Source: Aphanomyces cochlioides (lineage: Eukaryota; Oomycota; Saprolegniomycetes; Saprolegniales; Verrucalvaceae). From it: DNA of 64,000 bases. Positions 10,750-21,163 of this stretch are shown in pieces; the first letter of the stretch is position 1, and every line of letters begins with the position of its first letter. The DNA is taken from the NCBI GenBank assembly GCA_019828595.1, contig JAHQRK010000014.1:2149704-2213703 (forward strand), read 5' to 3'. Position numbers and translations under genes: made by a program. The notes under the pieces were generated by a model. The model worked only from the letters and a program-made list of their open reading frames with translations. It was not told the DNA's origin and did no database searches.

Positions 10750-12432
10750 ATGGCCATTGTCGATGAACAGCCATATGAAATCGCTGAAAACTTCACCGCC
10801 GTCCCGGACTCTCCAGTCGTTGAATCGGTGGTGGAAGCCAAGCCTCGTCGGATCACGCGTTTCCGCCTCGCTGTCGCCATCGCTGCTGTCTGTGGCCTTG
10901 TTTGCGTGGTGGTTGGAGCTGTCTTTATCACGAAGAAGCACGAAAAAGTCGACACGAAGAGCATTGTGAACAATATCCAACAAACCCCAGGCCTCAAAGT
11001 CACCGTCAAGGCATTGCGGTCGTCCATGGCTATCAATGGCAAGAACGAAGCGACGGTCTTCATTGTCCCTCATACCAGCGAGAATGCCTCGTCGAGCCTC
11101 GCGTTTGATGCGATTCTGACCCAAGAAGGCGACAGCACCACGGACACCTACGTTCTGCTTGACAACCGCGGCTACTGGTCTATCTCGTCGGGGGGAAACC
11201 ACACCAGCGTGGGCTGTTTGGACGCCTCGCAAGTCCCTCCCGTGCATCTCATGCAATCAAGCTTGGAAACTTCTCGGGAGGTGGACAGCGTCCTTGTCAA
11301 TGGAACTGCTGTCCCCATGAACTGCGAAACGGGCCAGCTCTTGGAACTGCAGTTCGCTGGAGAAACTTTTGTCTTTTGCAACTCGAACGCCAACCAACTG
11401 AGCCATGCCAAGGGCACCGACCTTGAGATCACAGTCGAGTACTTGAACGACCCAACGCTAGTTCCTGATATCACTGCTCCAGAAGTTTCGACGGAATGCG
11501 CTTATATCGACACCACCCTCCCGACCACTGCAAGACGGCTCACAGCCGCCAGCGCGTCTGCAAGCACTGCTGCCACGCTCTCTAGCTCATCTTGTGGCTG
11601 CCAAGGCAAAGTAAAGCCTTGCTTGTTTGTCCACGGCGTGGGAGTCAAAGCCAGCAGCGCATTGACCACCACTTACTCGGACTACTGGGGCAGCATCGAG
11701 AAGAACGCTCCTTGCTGCTCGACGACGCAATTTGCTCACTTCGATACGGTCAGTCGCGGCTGGGAAGACGCCAGTCTCCAGCAAGAGTTTTGCAATGCTG
11801 CACTCCAAGCCGCAGCCAACAACCAAGGCAATACAGTCGGTGATCTTATCCTCGTGACGCACTCGATGGCCAACATGTTTGCATCCTCGGCTGTAGCCAA
11901 CAACAAATGCCAATTCTCCAGCGGTGTGTCTTGGGTCTCCCTCTCTGGCCCTATGCAAGGAAGCAAGAGCGCCAACTTGCTCGTTGAAAAGTGCAATTCT
12001 GGAACTTGGAGCGACCTCGCCCTCAAGGGCATCCTGGACATCGTTGGCTATTGCCCGCCTCAACCAGCTTACTTGTCTCTCCTCCATGAATCGACGGTGG
12101 ATTCCAACACTCAAAGTCAATTCGCGTCCATCCAAAGCACTCGCGCCCAGCATGTAACAAAGCTCGTCTGTGGTACAAGTCCTATAGGCTTGATCACCGC
12201 CGACTCGGCGTTGGAAGTCGTGAGCCAACTATCCCATCATGACTCGGCGAACGACGGCGTTGTTGACATCAATAGCTGCCAAGCTGGCTACGGCACCTCT
12301 GGATTCGGCACAAGCTATTCCAACTCCAACTACCATGCGTCGCTCAACCACTTGGACACTTCATTCCGCAACGGAGATGGCTGGTGGGGAAATGACCGCA
12401 AGCCCGTCAAGTGGTTTGAATGTGCTCTTTGA
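10750..12432 (+). CDS. Type II membrane-anchored alpha/beta-hydrolase-like protein
   Basis: Intronless, 560 residues. A short cytoplasmic N terminus ending in basic residues (PRRITRFR) precedes one hydrophobic segment at about residues 39-60, so the bulk should be outside or in the lumen. The first half has no recognised family; a Ser/Ala-rich linker with an RR dibasic site follows at about 258-282. The C-terminal half resembles a lipase-type alpha/beta hydrolase: a strand plus LVTHSMANMF nucleophile elbow (Ser near residue 375), a later DGVVDINSC acid region and a His in SLNHLDTSF near the end. The elbow is T-H-S-M-A rather than G-x-S-x-G, so activity is uncertain. It is rich in Cys, as expected of a secreted domain. 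Substrate unknown. Confidence 0.6.
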   Translation: MAIVDEQPYEIAENFTAVPDSPVVESVVEAKPRRITRFRLAVAIAAVCGLVCVVVGAVFITKKHEKVDTKSIVNNIQQTPGLKVTVKALRSSMAINGKNEATVFIVPHTSENASSSLAFDAILTQEGDSTTDTYVLLDNRGYWSISSGGNHTSVGCLDASQVPPVHLMQSSLETSREVDSVLVNGTAVPMNCETGQLLELQFAGETFVFCNSNANQLSHAKGTDLEITVEYLNDPTLVPDITAPEVSTECAYIDTTLPTTARRLTAASASASTAATLSSSSCGCQGKVKPCLFVHGVGVKASSALTTTYSDYWGSIEKNAPCCSTTQFAHFDTVSRGWEDASLQQEFCNAALQAAANNQGNTVGDLILVTHSMANMFASSAVANNKCQFSSGVSWVSLSGPMQGSKSANLLVEKCNSGTWSDLALKGILDIVGYCPPQPAYLSLLHESTVDSNTQSQFASIQSTRAQHVTKLVCGTSPIGLITADSALEVVSQLSHHDSANDGVVDINSCQAGYGTSGFGTSYSNSNYHASLNHLDTSFRNGDGWWGNDRKPVKWFECAL

Positions 12433-13072
12433 GATTTTCCCATCGTTAATCTTAGAAACATGAGTTGATTTTGTTGTTTGCCTTTTTTGGTCTCTACTTT
12501 CATGGAGAGGAAGGCTATTGAAACGATCAACGGTCATGGAAGCAGGCAAGTTGGCCATGCTGCAGACTCATTGGCCTCAAGGATGGAGGTTTCGTAGGCC
12601 ATCAACTTTGCCAAAACAACGCACAAATTATGGCACAAATATATATCCCAGCGGAGGGTGTCGTGGTAGCGTGGCGTAGCTATAGCCAAGGGTGGCTGGT
12701 TGTCAAGATTGCGACAGAGTCCATGTTTCGTGCCACACTTGGTGGGCCAGGCCACAACTTTGGATATCTACAAGTCTAATGTTATACGTATAAGATGGCC
12801 AGGACGCAGTTATCATGACGAAGTATTCTCCAAGGCAAATGAGGCTGCTGCATTCGTTTGAAAAGTGTCCAAGCATGAAACAACCCAGCGATTCTCCTCA
12901 TCGCTGCATCCATGTCCTGACTTTGCACTTGTCAAGAAAGAGCACGAATCTAGCAGCGTAAGCAGTCGAAGTCTCCACTTTCTTCAGCTCTGACGCTCCC
13001 GACCGAGAAAACAAAGACGGCGATTCACAAGAACCTGTCCATTATAGTCTTAGAAATGGAAAAACGATACGA
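12433..13072. other. Intergenic
   Basis: Between the 3' ends of the hydrolase-like gene and the first binding-protein gene (convergent). No gene or clear repeat seen. Confidence 0.5.
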
Positions 13073-14185
13073 CTACGCCTTGGGGTGGACGCCATAGACG
13101 CCAGGGCTGGGTGGGCCTTGGACTTCACCAAAGTAGAGCGCAAACGTGAAGCGCAAGCGTTCAATGTTGGCACGATCATTCATGAACTTGGCAAACTCGG
13201 CCGTGTTGGCGTTGGCATATTCCCATGCAAACTTGTAACCAGCCTGTGGGGGAATATCCGTGCGCACAGAAGTGGAGCCAAGGGTGGTTTGGTAGTCCTT
13301 TGAGACGATCCAGTTCAAGAAGAGCTTGGCGGCGGCGGGGTGAGGAGCCTTCTTGAAGATGGCAATGCGTTGGCCCCAAGTGAGGTATGGAATGTCCTTG
13401 GTAATAAAGTTGAGCTTGTTCCAGCTTTGTGGGACGATGGAGCCATAGACGGACAAGGCAATGCTCTTGTTACCGGCAGAGACAGCATCACTAGCCGTGT
13501 AGCCGCCGCGCTAGAAGAGGACATTCTGTTGAGCAAACTTGGCGACCCAGTCCCAGCCGTACTTTTCAACGTACTTGGAGTAGACAAAGAGGACAGCGTC
13601 GTCGTCGTGGGGGTATGGCGACGCGATGCGGTTCTTGTAGATGGGATCGACCAAGTCGGCGGGCGACGTGGGGAATTTCACCTTGGAGGCGTTCAACTGA
13701 GCAGGATCATAGAACATGCTAAACGTCACCGTCGAGAGCGACATCCAAGCACCAGTGCTCGACTTGAAGGGGGCGTAGATTTGGGAGAAACCGGCAGGCT
13801 TGTAGGCCAGGAGCTTGCCTTCGCTTTCCCAGCGGGGAAAGTCTTCCAAAGTTTGAAGGGAAGCAACATCGGCTTCGAGGGAATTGGTCGCGAGTTGGTT
13901 GTCAATGCGGACGTCGTGGAACTTGCTGTAGTCGGTGATGATGGTCAAGTTGATCTTGGGGAAAGCCTTTGTGAAGGCGTCATAAGTTCCCGACGATTGG
14001 GACGCAATATCTCCCCCAGCGTAGTAGACGAGCTTTCCCCCTTCAGCCACAGCGGCCGCATAGAGTTCAGCAAGCGAGCGGGTTTCTTCGCCGTTGTAGG
14101 CAGCATTCTCCTCGTTGGAATCTGCGGCGATGGGGTTGGCCAAGGCAAGAATGGCCGTGAAAAGCAAAGTCGATAGAACCTTCAT
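13073..14185 (-). pseudogene. Secreted periplasmic-binding-protein-like (ABC Fe3+ type) protein, copy 1, nonsense codon
   Basis: Belongs to the type II extracellular solute-binding family (SBP_bac_6/AfuA-like), bacterial in origin but also known in fungi and oomycetes. It has a signal peptide (MKVLSTLLFTAILALA), then the family body (LVYYAGGD, FPKINLTIITDYSKFHDVRI, PYLTWGQRIAIFKKAPHPAA) and a conserved end GVYGVHPKA. An in-frame TAG at 13511-13513 sits where the intact copies have QFKRG (a Lys position); the frame is open on both sides, so this is one point lesion rather than general decay. Readthrough or a sequencing error is possible. Divergently oriented from copy 2 with 1.4 kb between them. 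Confidence 0.85.
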
Positions 14186-15586
14186 GGGGATGATCCAAGT
14201 TGTTGTTGGTGAAATCCAAAATGAACTTTGGTTCTCGAGCCGTGTGGTCTTGGATGAGTATCAGCTGGACCATGGGCAGACCAACACATGGCCTGCACGC
14301 ACCCATGAGGTTCATCCACGTTGTCCAGCTCACTTGGTCGCGCCACGTCAAGGGGGACTGTTTTGCATGTTGACCTCGGATGGATTGATTACTTCTCATA
14401 TGTTGCATCCTGCGCTGGAGGAACACATCCTCGAGATGACTACAGCCCAGAGTTGTCCTGGGACTTGATTACTATTGCCAACTTGGCCTTGGTGAGGGGC
14501 TAAATCCCCTCGACAGGATTTCTAGCGAAAACGTTCGTTGGATAGAGCAATCGATGCAGATATGACGAGCAGCGCACCACGTTGAATCCACCACACATGC
14601 GTGCTCTGTGGCTGCTAGTACACTGTAGACGTATACCAAGGCGTCATTGAGCATTGACATGCAGCCCAAAGTCTGTAAACAAGTTTTGCGATGCATGCCA
14701 GCGCTCGATGATGTTGTGGCATGCATTTATCTAGCTTTCTCACTAGAAATGCTGTAAGCCAACAAATTCTGTTGTGTTGAGCAGGCGGCGATAAGTGAAC
14801 ACAACATGCTCGCTTCAAGACGTGACGAAGTTCCTAGTAGACGTTGTTAGCTCAACTGTACATTTATCCAAGCTAATCGTGACAATCACCCATGACTCAA
14901 GGGTGCAGGTCACAGGTTTTTTATTGGTTTTTCTACTGGTTTTATTCAGACTTTAGGTTTTTCTCATTCTAGCAGCAAGTCCGAAGCTTTAAACAGCACG
15001 GACGACGTCACGACGACATCCGCCCAGACCATTGCGCTCACCGCAGCAAAGCGGGAGGTCGAGTGAAAATTTTTCTGCAGGCGAATGACTCGGAGGAGGG
15101 AGCCCCCAAAGAGGAGTTTATATTTTCTCTCATCGGGAATGACAAAGTATGACACTCGAACTCTTCCTGGTCATGGAGATATTCTCATTTCTATAAAATG
15201 TTACTTGATGTGACCTGCTTTGGACACTTGGGTCGATTTCTCCTGACTGTGAGTGGATTTAGCGCCCCTCGCTATCCGCCAACTTGGCCACATCGCATGC
15301 AGCATGCGATGCGATTGGAGTCAACCACTCGCAACTACTGTAAGTGTCCATACTGCCTTCCTGGCTCCAAGTCACCGAGGGCAGAGTAATCCAGCTATGG
15401 GACAACTATGTACTGTATGTAGTACATCGCCATTTACCTTTTGGGTGCGAACTCTCGGAAGTTTAATCTCGGAAGTTTGATCTCGGAAGTTTAATCTCGT
15501 ATGCAACGACGAGAGATGACAACAACAAAGAGATCAAAGCAGGACGACGGACTCGAATCACATTTTGGAATTTGCCTCACATCGCA
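14186..15586. other. Divergent intergenic region between binding-protein copies 1 and 2
   Basis: Should hold both promoters. The stretch 14915-14965 carries several GGTTTTT/TAGGTTTTT motifs like those in the promoter at 47.1-47.4 kb. The 3' end holds the 14-bp tandem motif listed separately. No gene recognised. Confidence 0.5.
15453..15494 (+). promoter_or_regulatory. Three tandem 14-bp units upstream of binding-protein copy 2
   Basis: Unit TCTCGGAAGTTTAA is present three times head to tail (the middle one ends TTGA), 93-134 bases upstream of the ATG. The related pseudogene at 30.5 kb has two units (30393-30420) in the same place, inside a longer conserved upstream block that begins GGGTGCGAAC. 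Conservation outside the coding region suggests a promoter element, or simply shared ancestry of the duplicate. Confidence 0.5.
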
Positions 15587-16699
15587 ATGAAAATCCTCTC
15601 CAGTTTTCTCCTCACGGCCGTCCTTGTCTTGGTGAGCCCTGTCGCAGCCTCCTCGAACGAAGAAAAAGCGTCCAACAATGGCGAAGAAACCCGTTCGCTT
15701 GACGAACTCTACGCCGCCGCCGTGGCTGAAGGGGGAAGCCTCGTCTACTACGCTGGGGGAGACGTCGCCGCGCAGCAAACCTCCACCCATGACGACTTTG
15801 CCAAAGCGTTCCCCAAGATCAACTTTACTATCATCACCGACTATAGCAAGTTCCACGACGTCCGCATTGACAACCAACTCGCCACCAATTCCCTCGACGT
15901 CGATGTTGCATCGCTTCAGACTTTGCAAAACTTCCCCCGCTGGGAGAAGGAAGGCAAGCTCCTGGCTTATAAGCCTCCTGGTTTCTCCAAAATCTACGCC
16001 CCATTCAAGTCGAGCACTGGTGCTTGGATGTCGCTCTCGACGGTGACGTTTAGCATGTTCTATGATCCTGCTCAGTTGAACGCCTCCAAGGTGAAATTCC
16101 CCACGTCGCCCGCCGACTTGGTCGATCCCATCTACAAGAACCGCATCGCGTCGCCATACCCGCACGACGACGACGCTGTCCTCTTTGTCTACTCCAAGTA
16201 TGTTGAAAAGTACGGCTGGGACTGGGTCGCCAAGTTTGCGCAACAGAACGTTCAATTCAAACGCGGTACCAACACGCCTGGTGAAGCCATCGCCGCTGGC
16301 AAAAAGAGTATTGGTGTGGCTGCCTGGGGAGAAATCATCCCAGACAGCTCATACAAACTGACGTTCTTGACCAAGGACATTCCATACCTCACATGGGGCC
16401 AACGCGTCGCCATCTTCAAGAAGGCTCGTCATCCAGCGGCCGCCAAGCTATTCATCAGCTGGTTGATCTCAAAAGAGCGTCAAACTAGTCTCGGCTACAC
16501 CTCCGTGCGCACGGATATTCCTCCTCCTGCTGGCTACAAGTTTGCGTGGGAAGTCCCAAATGCCAACACCCTTGAATTTGCCAAATTCATGGAAGACCGT
16601 GCCAACATTGAACGCTTGCGCTTCACGTTTGGTCTCTACTTTGGCGAAGTCCAAGGCCCACCCAGCCCTGGCGTCTATGGCGTCCACCCCAAGGCTTAA
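15587..16699 (+). CDS. Secreted periplasmic-binding-protein-like (ABC Fe3+ type) protein, copy 2 (intact)
   Basis: Intronless, 370 residues from the ATG that opens a clear signal peptide (MKILSSFLLTAVLVLVSPVAA). An upstream in-frame ATG 15 bases earlier only adds MPHIA. The mature part matches the extracellular solute-binding protein family that captures ferric iron or small ligands for bacterial ABC importers. Motifs shared with the sister copies: GGSLVYYAGGD, ITDYSKFHDVRIDNQL, SPYPHDDDAVLFVYSKYVEKY, KDIPYLTWGQRVAIFKKA, and the end GVYGVHPKA. No ABC permease or ATPase lies nearby, so it probably acts as a secreted ligand scavenger or effector rather than importer subunit; that is inference. 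The lack of introns fits horizontal origin. Confidence 0.85.
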   Translation: MKILSSFLLTAVLVLVSPVAASSNEEKASNNGEETRSLDELYAAAVAEGGSLVYYAGGDVAAQQTSTHDDFAKAFPKINFTIITDYSKFHDVRIDNQLATNSLDVDVASLQTLQNFPRWEKEGKLLAYKPPGFSKIYAPFKSSTGAWMSLSTVTFSMFYDPAQLNASKVKFPTSPADLVDPIYKNRIASPYPHDDDAVLFVYSKYVEKYGWDWVAKFAQQNVQFKRGTNTPGEAIAAGKKSIGVAAWGEIIPDSSYKLTFLTKDIPYLTWGQRVAIFKKARHPAAAKLFISWLISKERQTSLGYTSVRTDIPPPAGYKFAWEVPNANTLEFAKFMEDRANIERLRFTFGLYFGEVQGPPSPGVYGVHPKA

Positions 16700-17303
16700 A
16701 TGTTTAAAGCTCGTTTTACTGAGAGAAAGAGATTCGCTTCTTTTAATCAACTCAATAGTCCATCCTCTTCGTATTCAATTTGAGATTTCCCACTCTCTAT
16801 GTCTTCTTTCACATCGCAGTGTGTGCTTGTATCAAGTCCTTGGCGAGACAGTCTTGGGTGCATCCATGTCGACAATCCACATTCTTGATGACTACAGTCA
16901 TGTTGAGCTAACGTCATTCCACATGGAGGACTTGGTACGATCCACACAACCCTCCACCTTCACAAGCTTTCCAGGCTAGAATGGAAGGACTACCTAGCTT
17001 AGATGTACGTCGTTTGTAGAGCAGGAGCTACTACCACTCAGAAGCAACTCGTATCAAGTTTGCAAGGATCTTCGGTCCTATGGAGGAAGTGTCGTCAGGC
17101 TGCTCATGTTATGACTGCCTATTCGGTCATGACTGAATAGGCTTGTAACCCTTTCGGATTGTCAACATGGATGCACCCAAGACAGCGTCAAGGACATCCA
17201 AACGACCTGATCTTGATACAAGTACATACTGCGATGTGAGTCGCGAAGCCGATAAACACAAAAAGAAGACACCGAAAGTGGAAACGGAGCTTACTTTAAA
17301 CAT
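16700..17303. repeat. Convergent 3' flanks with a diverged inverted repeat
   Basis: Sequence at about 16800-16878 matches the reverse complement of about 17156-17275 imperfectly (shared CACATCGCAGT, CTTGTATCAAG, CTTGGGTGCATCCATGT). The duplication that made binding-protein copies 2 and 3 thus included some 3' flank. A short hairpin GCCTATTC...GAATAGGC lies near 17117-17142. A piece resembling CATGGRTGCRCCCAAGACAG recurs near 25520 in the long-inverted-repeat element. Confidence 0.6.
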
Positions 17304-18416
17304 TTAAGCCTTGGGGTGGACGCCATAGACGCCAGGGCTGGGTGGGCCTTGGACTTCGCCAAAGTAGAGACCAAACGTGAAGCGCAAGCGTTCAATGTTG
17401 GCACGGTCTTCCATGAACTTGGCAAACTCGAGTGTGTTGGCGTTGGCATATTCCCATGCAAACTTGTAGCCAGCAGGAGGAGGAATATCAGTGCGCACAG
17501 AACTGTAGCCAAGAGCCGTCTGGCGGTCCTTGGAGAGCATCCAGTTGGCGAAAAGCTTAGCGGCAGCAGGGTGAGGAGCCTTCTTGAAGATGGCAATGCG
17601 TTGGCCCCAAGTGAGGTAAGGAATATCCTTGGTGAGGAAGGTCAACTTGTAGCTTGGATCGGGAACGATGCGTCCTCCGACTGATACACCAATGCTCTTT
17701 TTGCCAGCGGCGATGGCTTCACCAGGCGTGTTGGTACCGCGTTTGAATTGGACATTCTGTTGCGCAAACTTGGCGACCCAGTCCCAGCCGTACTTTTCAA
17801 CATACTTGGAGTAGACAAAGAGGACTGCGTCGTCGTCGTGGGGGTATGGCGATGCAATAAGATTCTTGTAGATGGGATCGACCAAGTCGGCGGGCGTCTT
17901 GGGGAATTTCACGTTGGAGGCGTTCAGTTGAGCAGGATCGTAGACCATGCTGAAGGTGATTGTGCTGCGAGACCACCACGCGCCAGTGCTCGACTTGAAG
18001 GGAGCGTAGATTTGAGAGAACCCGGCAGGCTTGTAGGCAAGAAGCTTGCCTTCCTTCTCCCAGCGGGGGAAGTTTTGCAGCGTTTGAAGCGAGGCAACAT
18101 CGACGTCGAGGGAGTTGGTCGCGAGTTGGTTGTCGATGCGGACGTCGTGGAACTTGCTGTAGTCGGTGATGATGGTGAAATTGATCTTGGGATAGGCCTT
18201 CACAAAGGCATCGTGGGTGGATGTTTGCTGCGCAGCGATGTCTCCCCCAGCGTAGTAGACGAGGTTTCCTCCTTCAGCCACCGCAACAGCGTAGAGCTCA
18301 TCAAGCGAGCGGGTTTCTTCTCCACTGTTGGAAGCCTTTTCGTCGTTCGACGAGGCGGCAACTGGACTCGCCAATGCAAGAATGGCTGAGAAAAGCAAAG
18401 TGGCGACGATCTTCAT
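17304..18416 (-). CDS. Secreted periplasmic-binding-protein-like (ABC Fe3+ type) protein, copy 3 (intact)
   Basis: Intronless, 370 residues, convergent with copy 2. The start is the ATG that begins the signal peptide (MKIVATLLFSAILALASPVAA); an in-frame ATG five codons upstream is less likely. Body motifs are as in copy 2 (GGNLVYYAGGD, KFHDVRIDNQLATNSLDVD, HDDDAVLFVYSKYVEKYGWD, LTWGQRIAIFKKAPHPAAAK). It differs by a WWSRSTITFSMVYD stretch where the others have WMSLSTVTFSMFYD, and by SVGGRIVPDPSYK in place of AAWGEIIPDSSYK, both likely near the ligand cleft by analogy with the family. Copies 2 and 3 may therefore differ in ligand. Confidence 0.85.
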   Translation of the reverse strand: MKIVATLLFSAILALASPVAASSNDEKASNSGEETRSLDELYAVAVAEGGNLVYYAGGDIAAQQTSTHDAFVKAYPKINFTIITDYSKFHDVRIDNQLATNSLDVDVASLQTLQNFPRWEKEGKLLAYKPAGFSQIYAPFKSSTGAWWSRSTITFSMVYDPAQLNASNVKFPKTPADLVDPIYKNLIASPYPHDDDAVLFVYSKYVEKYGWDWVAKFAQQNVQFKRGTNTPGEAIAAGKKSIGVSVGGRIVPDPSYKLTFLTKDIPYLTWGQRIAIFKKAPHPAAAKLFANWMLSKDRQTALGYSSVRTDIPPPAGYKFAWEYANANTLEFAKFMEDRANIERLRFTFGLYFGEVQGPPSPGVYGVHPKA

Positions 18417-18986
18417 GTTGGTACGAGGCAAATTCCAAAATGAACCGAGTGTGAACTGGTTTCACTTGCTTCTTAATTCCCAGTTTGCACTCAGGTCCAG
18501 ACCTTCCATACGCGACAAACTCTCGATGCACCCACGAGGTGGGTTGGATTGCGTCCCGCTGCACCAGCATGTCCCTCCTTTGTATCCAAGCGCCAGTCTT
18601 CACACATCGACGTTCTGGATGAGAGTCGTAAGAGGTCGAATCGGTTGCCCCGGGATCGTGTGGTCGTTGGCTCAAGAGAGCTACAATTTTCTGGCGGAAT
18701 AAGGACGTCTAGCGTTGGAGATTGGTTCGAACTGGAGGCCACATGCTAGTAGTAGCGTTGTCCATCAGTATGCAACCGAAAGAGTGCTTGGAATGTTCTG
18801 CTCAGGGCGTTGTACCACTCAGAAGTTCCTTCTATTGTAGGGGCAGAATGAAATCGGTCCTGGCTTATACAAATTGTAATATAATTATGAAGCATCCTGA
18901 AAGTCGTCACATTGAAATAAGTGGCTGATAACGCTCGATGAGATTGACGTTTAGCAACCCTTAGTGTCTTTAGAACTCCAGGAGAT
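18417..18986. other. Intergenic
   Basis: Promoter side of binding-protein copy 3 and flank of the nested transposon locus. No gene recognised. Confidence 0.5.
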
Positions 18987-19201
18987 ATGGAGAAAAAACA
19001 CTACCTCTCGCCGGCCGAAAACCTCTTGGTGGTGAAATGTTACAGAGGACCCGTAAAAATACACGTATAGTGGTACTAAGGCTCTGTTGTCAGCTAAAGA
19101 AACCTTAAACAATTAATAATATAATTTTTCACAATAATATGTTTTGGAGGGAAAAATGCGAGGGAATTGGATGGTAGAGAGGTTAGAAAATCATTTTCGA
19201 A

Positions 19202-21163
19202 ATGGAAGAAGTCAAGATCGTCAAGACGCGCCGGCGCTACAGCCTCGAGACAAGAAGAAACATTTTGCGCGCGCTGTCTGAGAACACTCAGCAGCACGTC
19301 GCCAATACTACACCATTTGCCGGTTTAGTTCGCTTAACTTGCGATATATTTCGTGTCACGTGCAATATATTTCGTATGACTTGCAATGTATTTCGTATGA
19401 CTTGCATTTAATTTCGTGGCCCGCGACGAAAATCGATTTATATTTCGCATGACTTGCATTATATTTCATACCTCTTGCATTTAATTTCATATTTTTTAGC
19501 TTATATTTCGTATCACGTGCATTTAAATTCGTAGTAATACAAAATATATTCAATCTCCTATTGAGATATGAAGTTTCACATGTGTTGCAGTGTTGGCTTG
19601 AACTATGAATTTGCGACGGGCAGCCGCATATGAACACTGCTGAGCTTGCTTGATGCTCGCATTGACTTATATGGCGATTGAAGTGTCCCATCAATTTCTT
19701 ATGAGTTCGATAACAATTTTTTGTTAGTTTTTCTATGGCCTTTTTCTCTTCTCTGCGAAATTAAATGCACGTGATACGAAATATAAGCTAAAAATACGAA
19801 ATTAAATGCAAGAGGTATGAAATATAATGCAAGTCATGCGAAATATAAATCGATTTTCGTCGCGGGCCACGAAATTAAATGCAAGTCATACGAAATATAT
19901 TGTAAGTCATACGAAATATATTGCACGTGATACGAAATATATCGCAAGTTAAACGAACTAAACCGGCAAATGGTGTAGTATTAGCGGGATTCCTCTCCGC
20001 ACGATACAGAATTTCGTGCGAGAGAGGGAAAAAATCGAAAGGTCGCTTCTAGCGAAAAGAAGGCTGAATATTGGACAGCCAGATCGTCCAGAAATCCTTC
20101 CTGGTGGCAATGTAAGTCGTCTTATTTATTTCATATCTCACTCTTTATTAGGACTTATTGGACTACATGGTAGCGATGCGGGAGAAACATTTTCCCTTGA
20201 CAACCTACCATGTAGTACAACAAGTTAAAGCTCACAATCAGGAATGGGTAACGCAATATTCGGCCTCTAAAGAGGACCCATATAAATCGTTATTTAAACT
20301 TTGTAGAGAATTTGTGTATAGACATGGATTTTCTCGCCGTCGAGCCTCCACAGCAAAGGCAATGACTTCTTTGCAAATGCTAGAGGTTCGACAGAAATTT
20401 ATCGAAGAATTTTGGAGCAAACACGACCATTTCGATGACTGTGATGTCGTCAATTGTGATGAAACCGGCATATACTTCGACACTCCACCGAAGTATATCC
20501 TTGCCCAAACGGGTGCTGATGCAAGCATTTCTCATGGTAACAAGTCCTGCCGCCTAACGGCCGTCTTAGCAGCGAAACGTAACGGTAATATATTAATATT
20601 ATTATTATTAATTGTTATAATATTGTACAACTAGGTGATAAACTACCAATTCTATTTATCGTCAAAGGAAAGCCTGGAGGATTCATCGATGAAAATGAGT
20701 TGCAAACCTTTCCTTTGGGGCATTATTACGCTGTTCAGAAGAATGCATGGATCGATGGAGATGGCTGGAATTTCTACCTAGACACTATTTTAAGGTACTA
20801 TACTGGTGTTTGACTCCATTAATTAGTGTTAGACCTGAGATTGAAAGACCTTCCTTGATAATTGTCGACAACTTTGAGGCTCACCTGACGCCGAAAAACA
20901 TCGCTTTCGTGGAGGAAAACCTCAGTTCTACAGTATGCACCCTTCCCCCGAACATGACATCTGTGCTACAGCCTCTTGATGTTGGGGTTATGAGCCCCTT
21001 TAAGGCCAAGCTGCGAAACTTGTGGCTTCAAGAAACGTATCATCCCTCAACTGCAGTGGAGAAAAGGATGGCATGCATCAAGCGTGCCATCAAAGCTTGG
21101 GATATGATGACCCCAGAAACGATTAAAAAGGCCTTTGAAAAGGCTATTCCAAGACGCAAATAG
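19202..21163 (+). pseudogene. Pogo-like DDE transposase, interrupted by a nested foldback element
   Basis: Exons: 19202-19307, [insertion 19308-19980], 19981-20111, 20152-20584, 20635-20794, 20833-21163; introns of 40, 50 and 38 nt. Removing the insertion with one TA copy restores the frame (GCC AAT ATT AGC). The N terminus then holds a helix-turn-helix (HVANISGIPLRTIQNFV) for DNA binding. The catalytic domain shows the first Asp in NCDETGIYFD, the second in VDNFEAHLTP, and the LPPNMTSVLQPLDVGVMSPF block typical of the pogo/Tigger DDE_1 family. Apart from the insertion I see no stop or frameshift, so the element may have been active until it was hit. Confidence 0.85.
19308..19978. mobile_element. 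Nested foldback/MITE-like element with long inverted arms
   Basis: 671 bp, starting CTACACCATTTGCCGG and ending with the reverse complement, flanked by TA on both sides (19306-19307 and 19979-19980). Arms are about 224 bp (19308-19531 and 19756-19978) around a 224-bp centre. Each arm is built from degenerate units of about 21 bp (TTGCAATATATTTCGTATGAC type). No transposase of its own; TA targeting and termini suggest mobilisation by a Tc1/mariner-type enzyme. Confidence 0.87.

Noticed and set aside
13340..14176. 278-codon plus-strand frame opposite binding-protein copy 1, with similar ones opposite copies 2 and 3.
   Set aside because: Same antisense artefact: it appears opposite each paralogue because the sense sequence is conserved. 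No start context or family.
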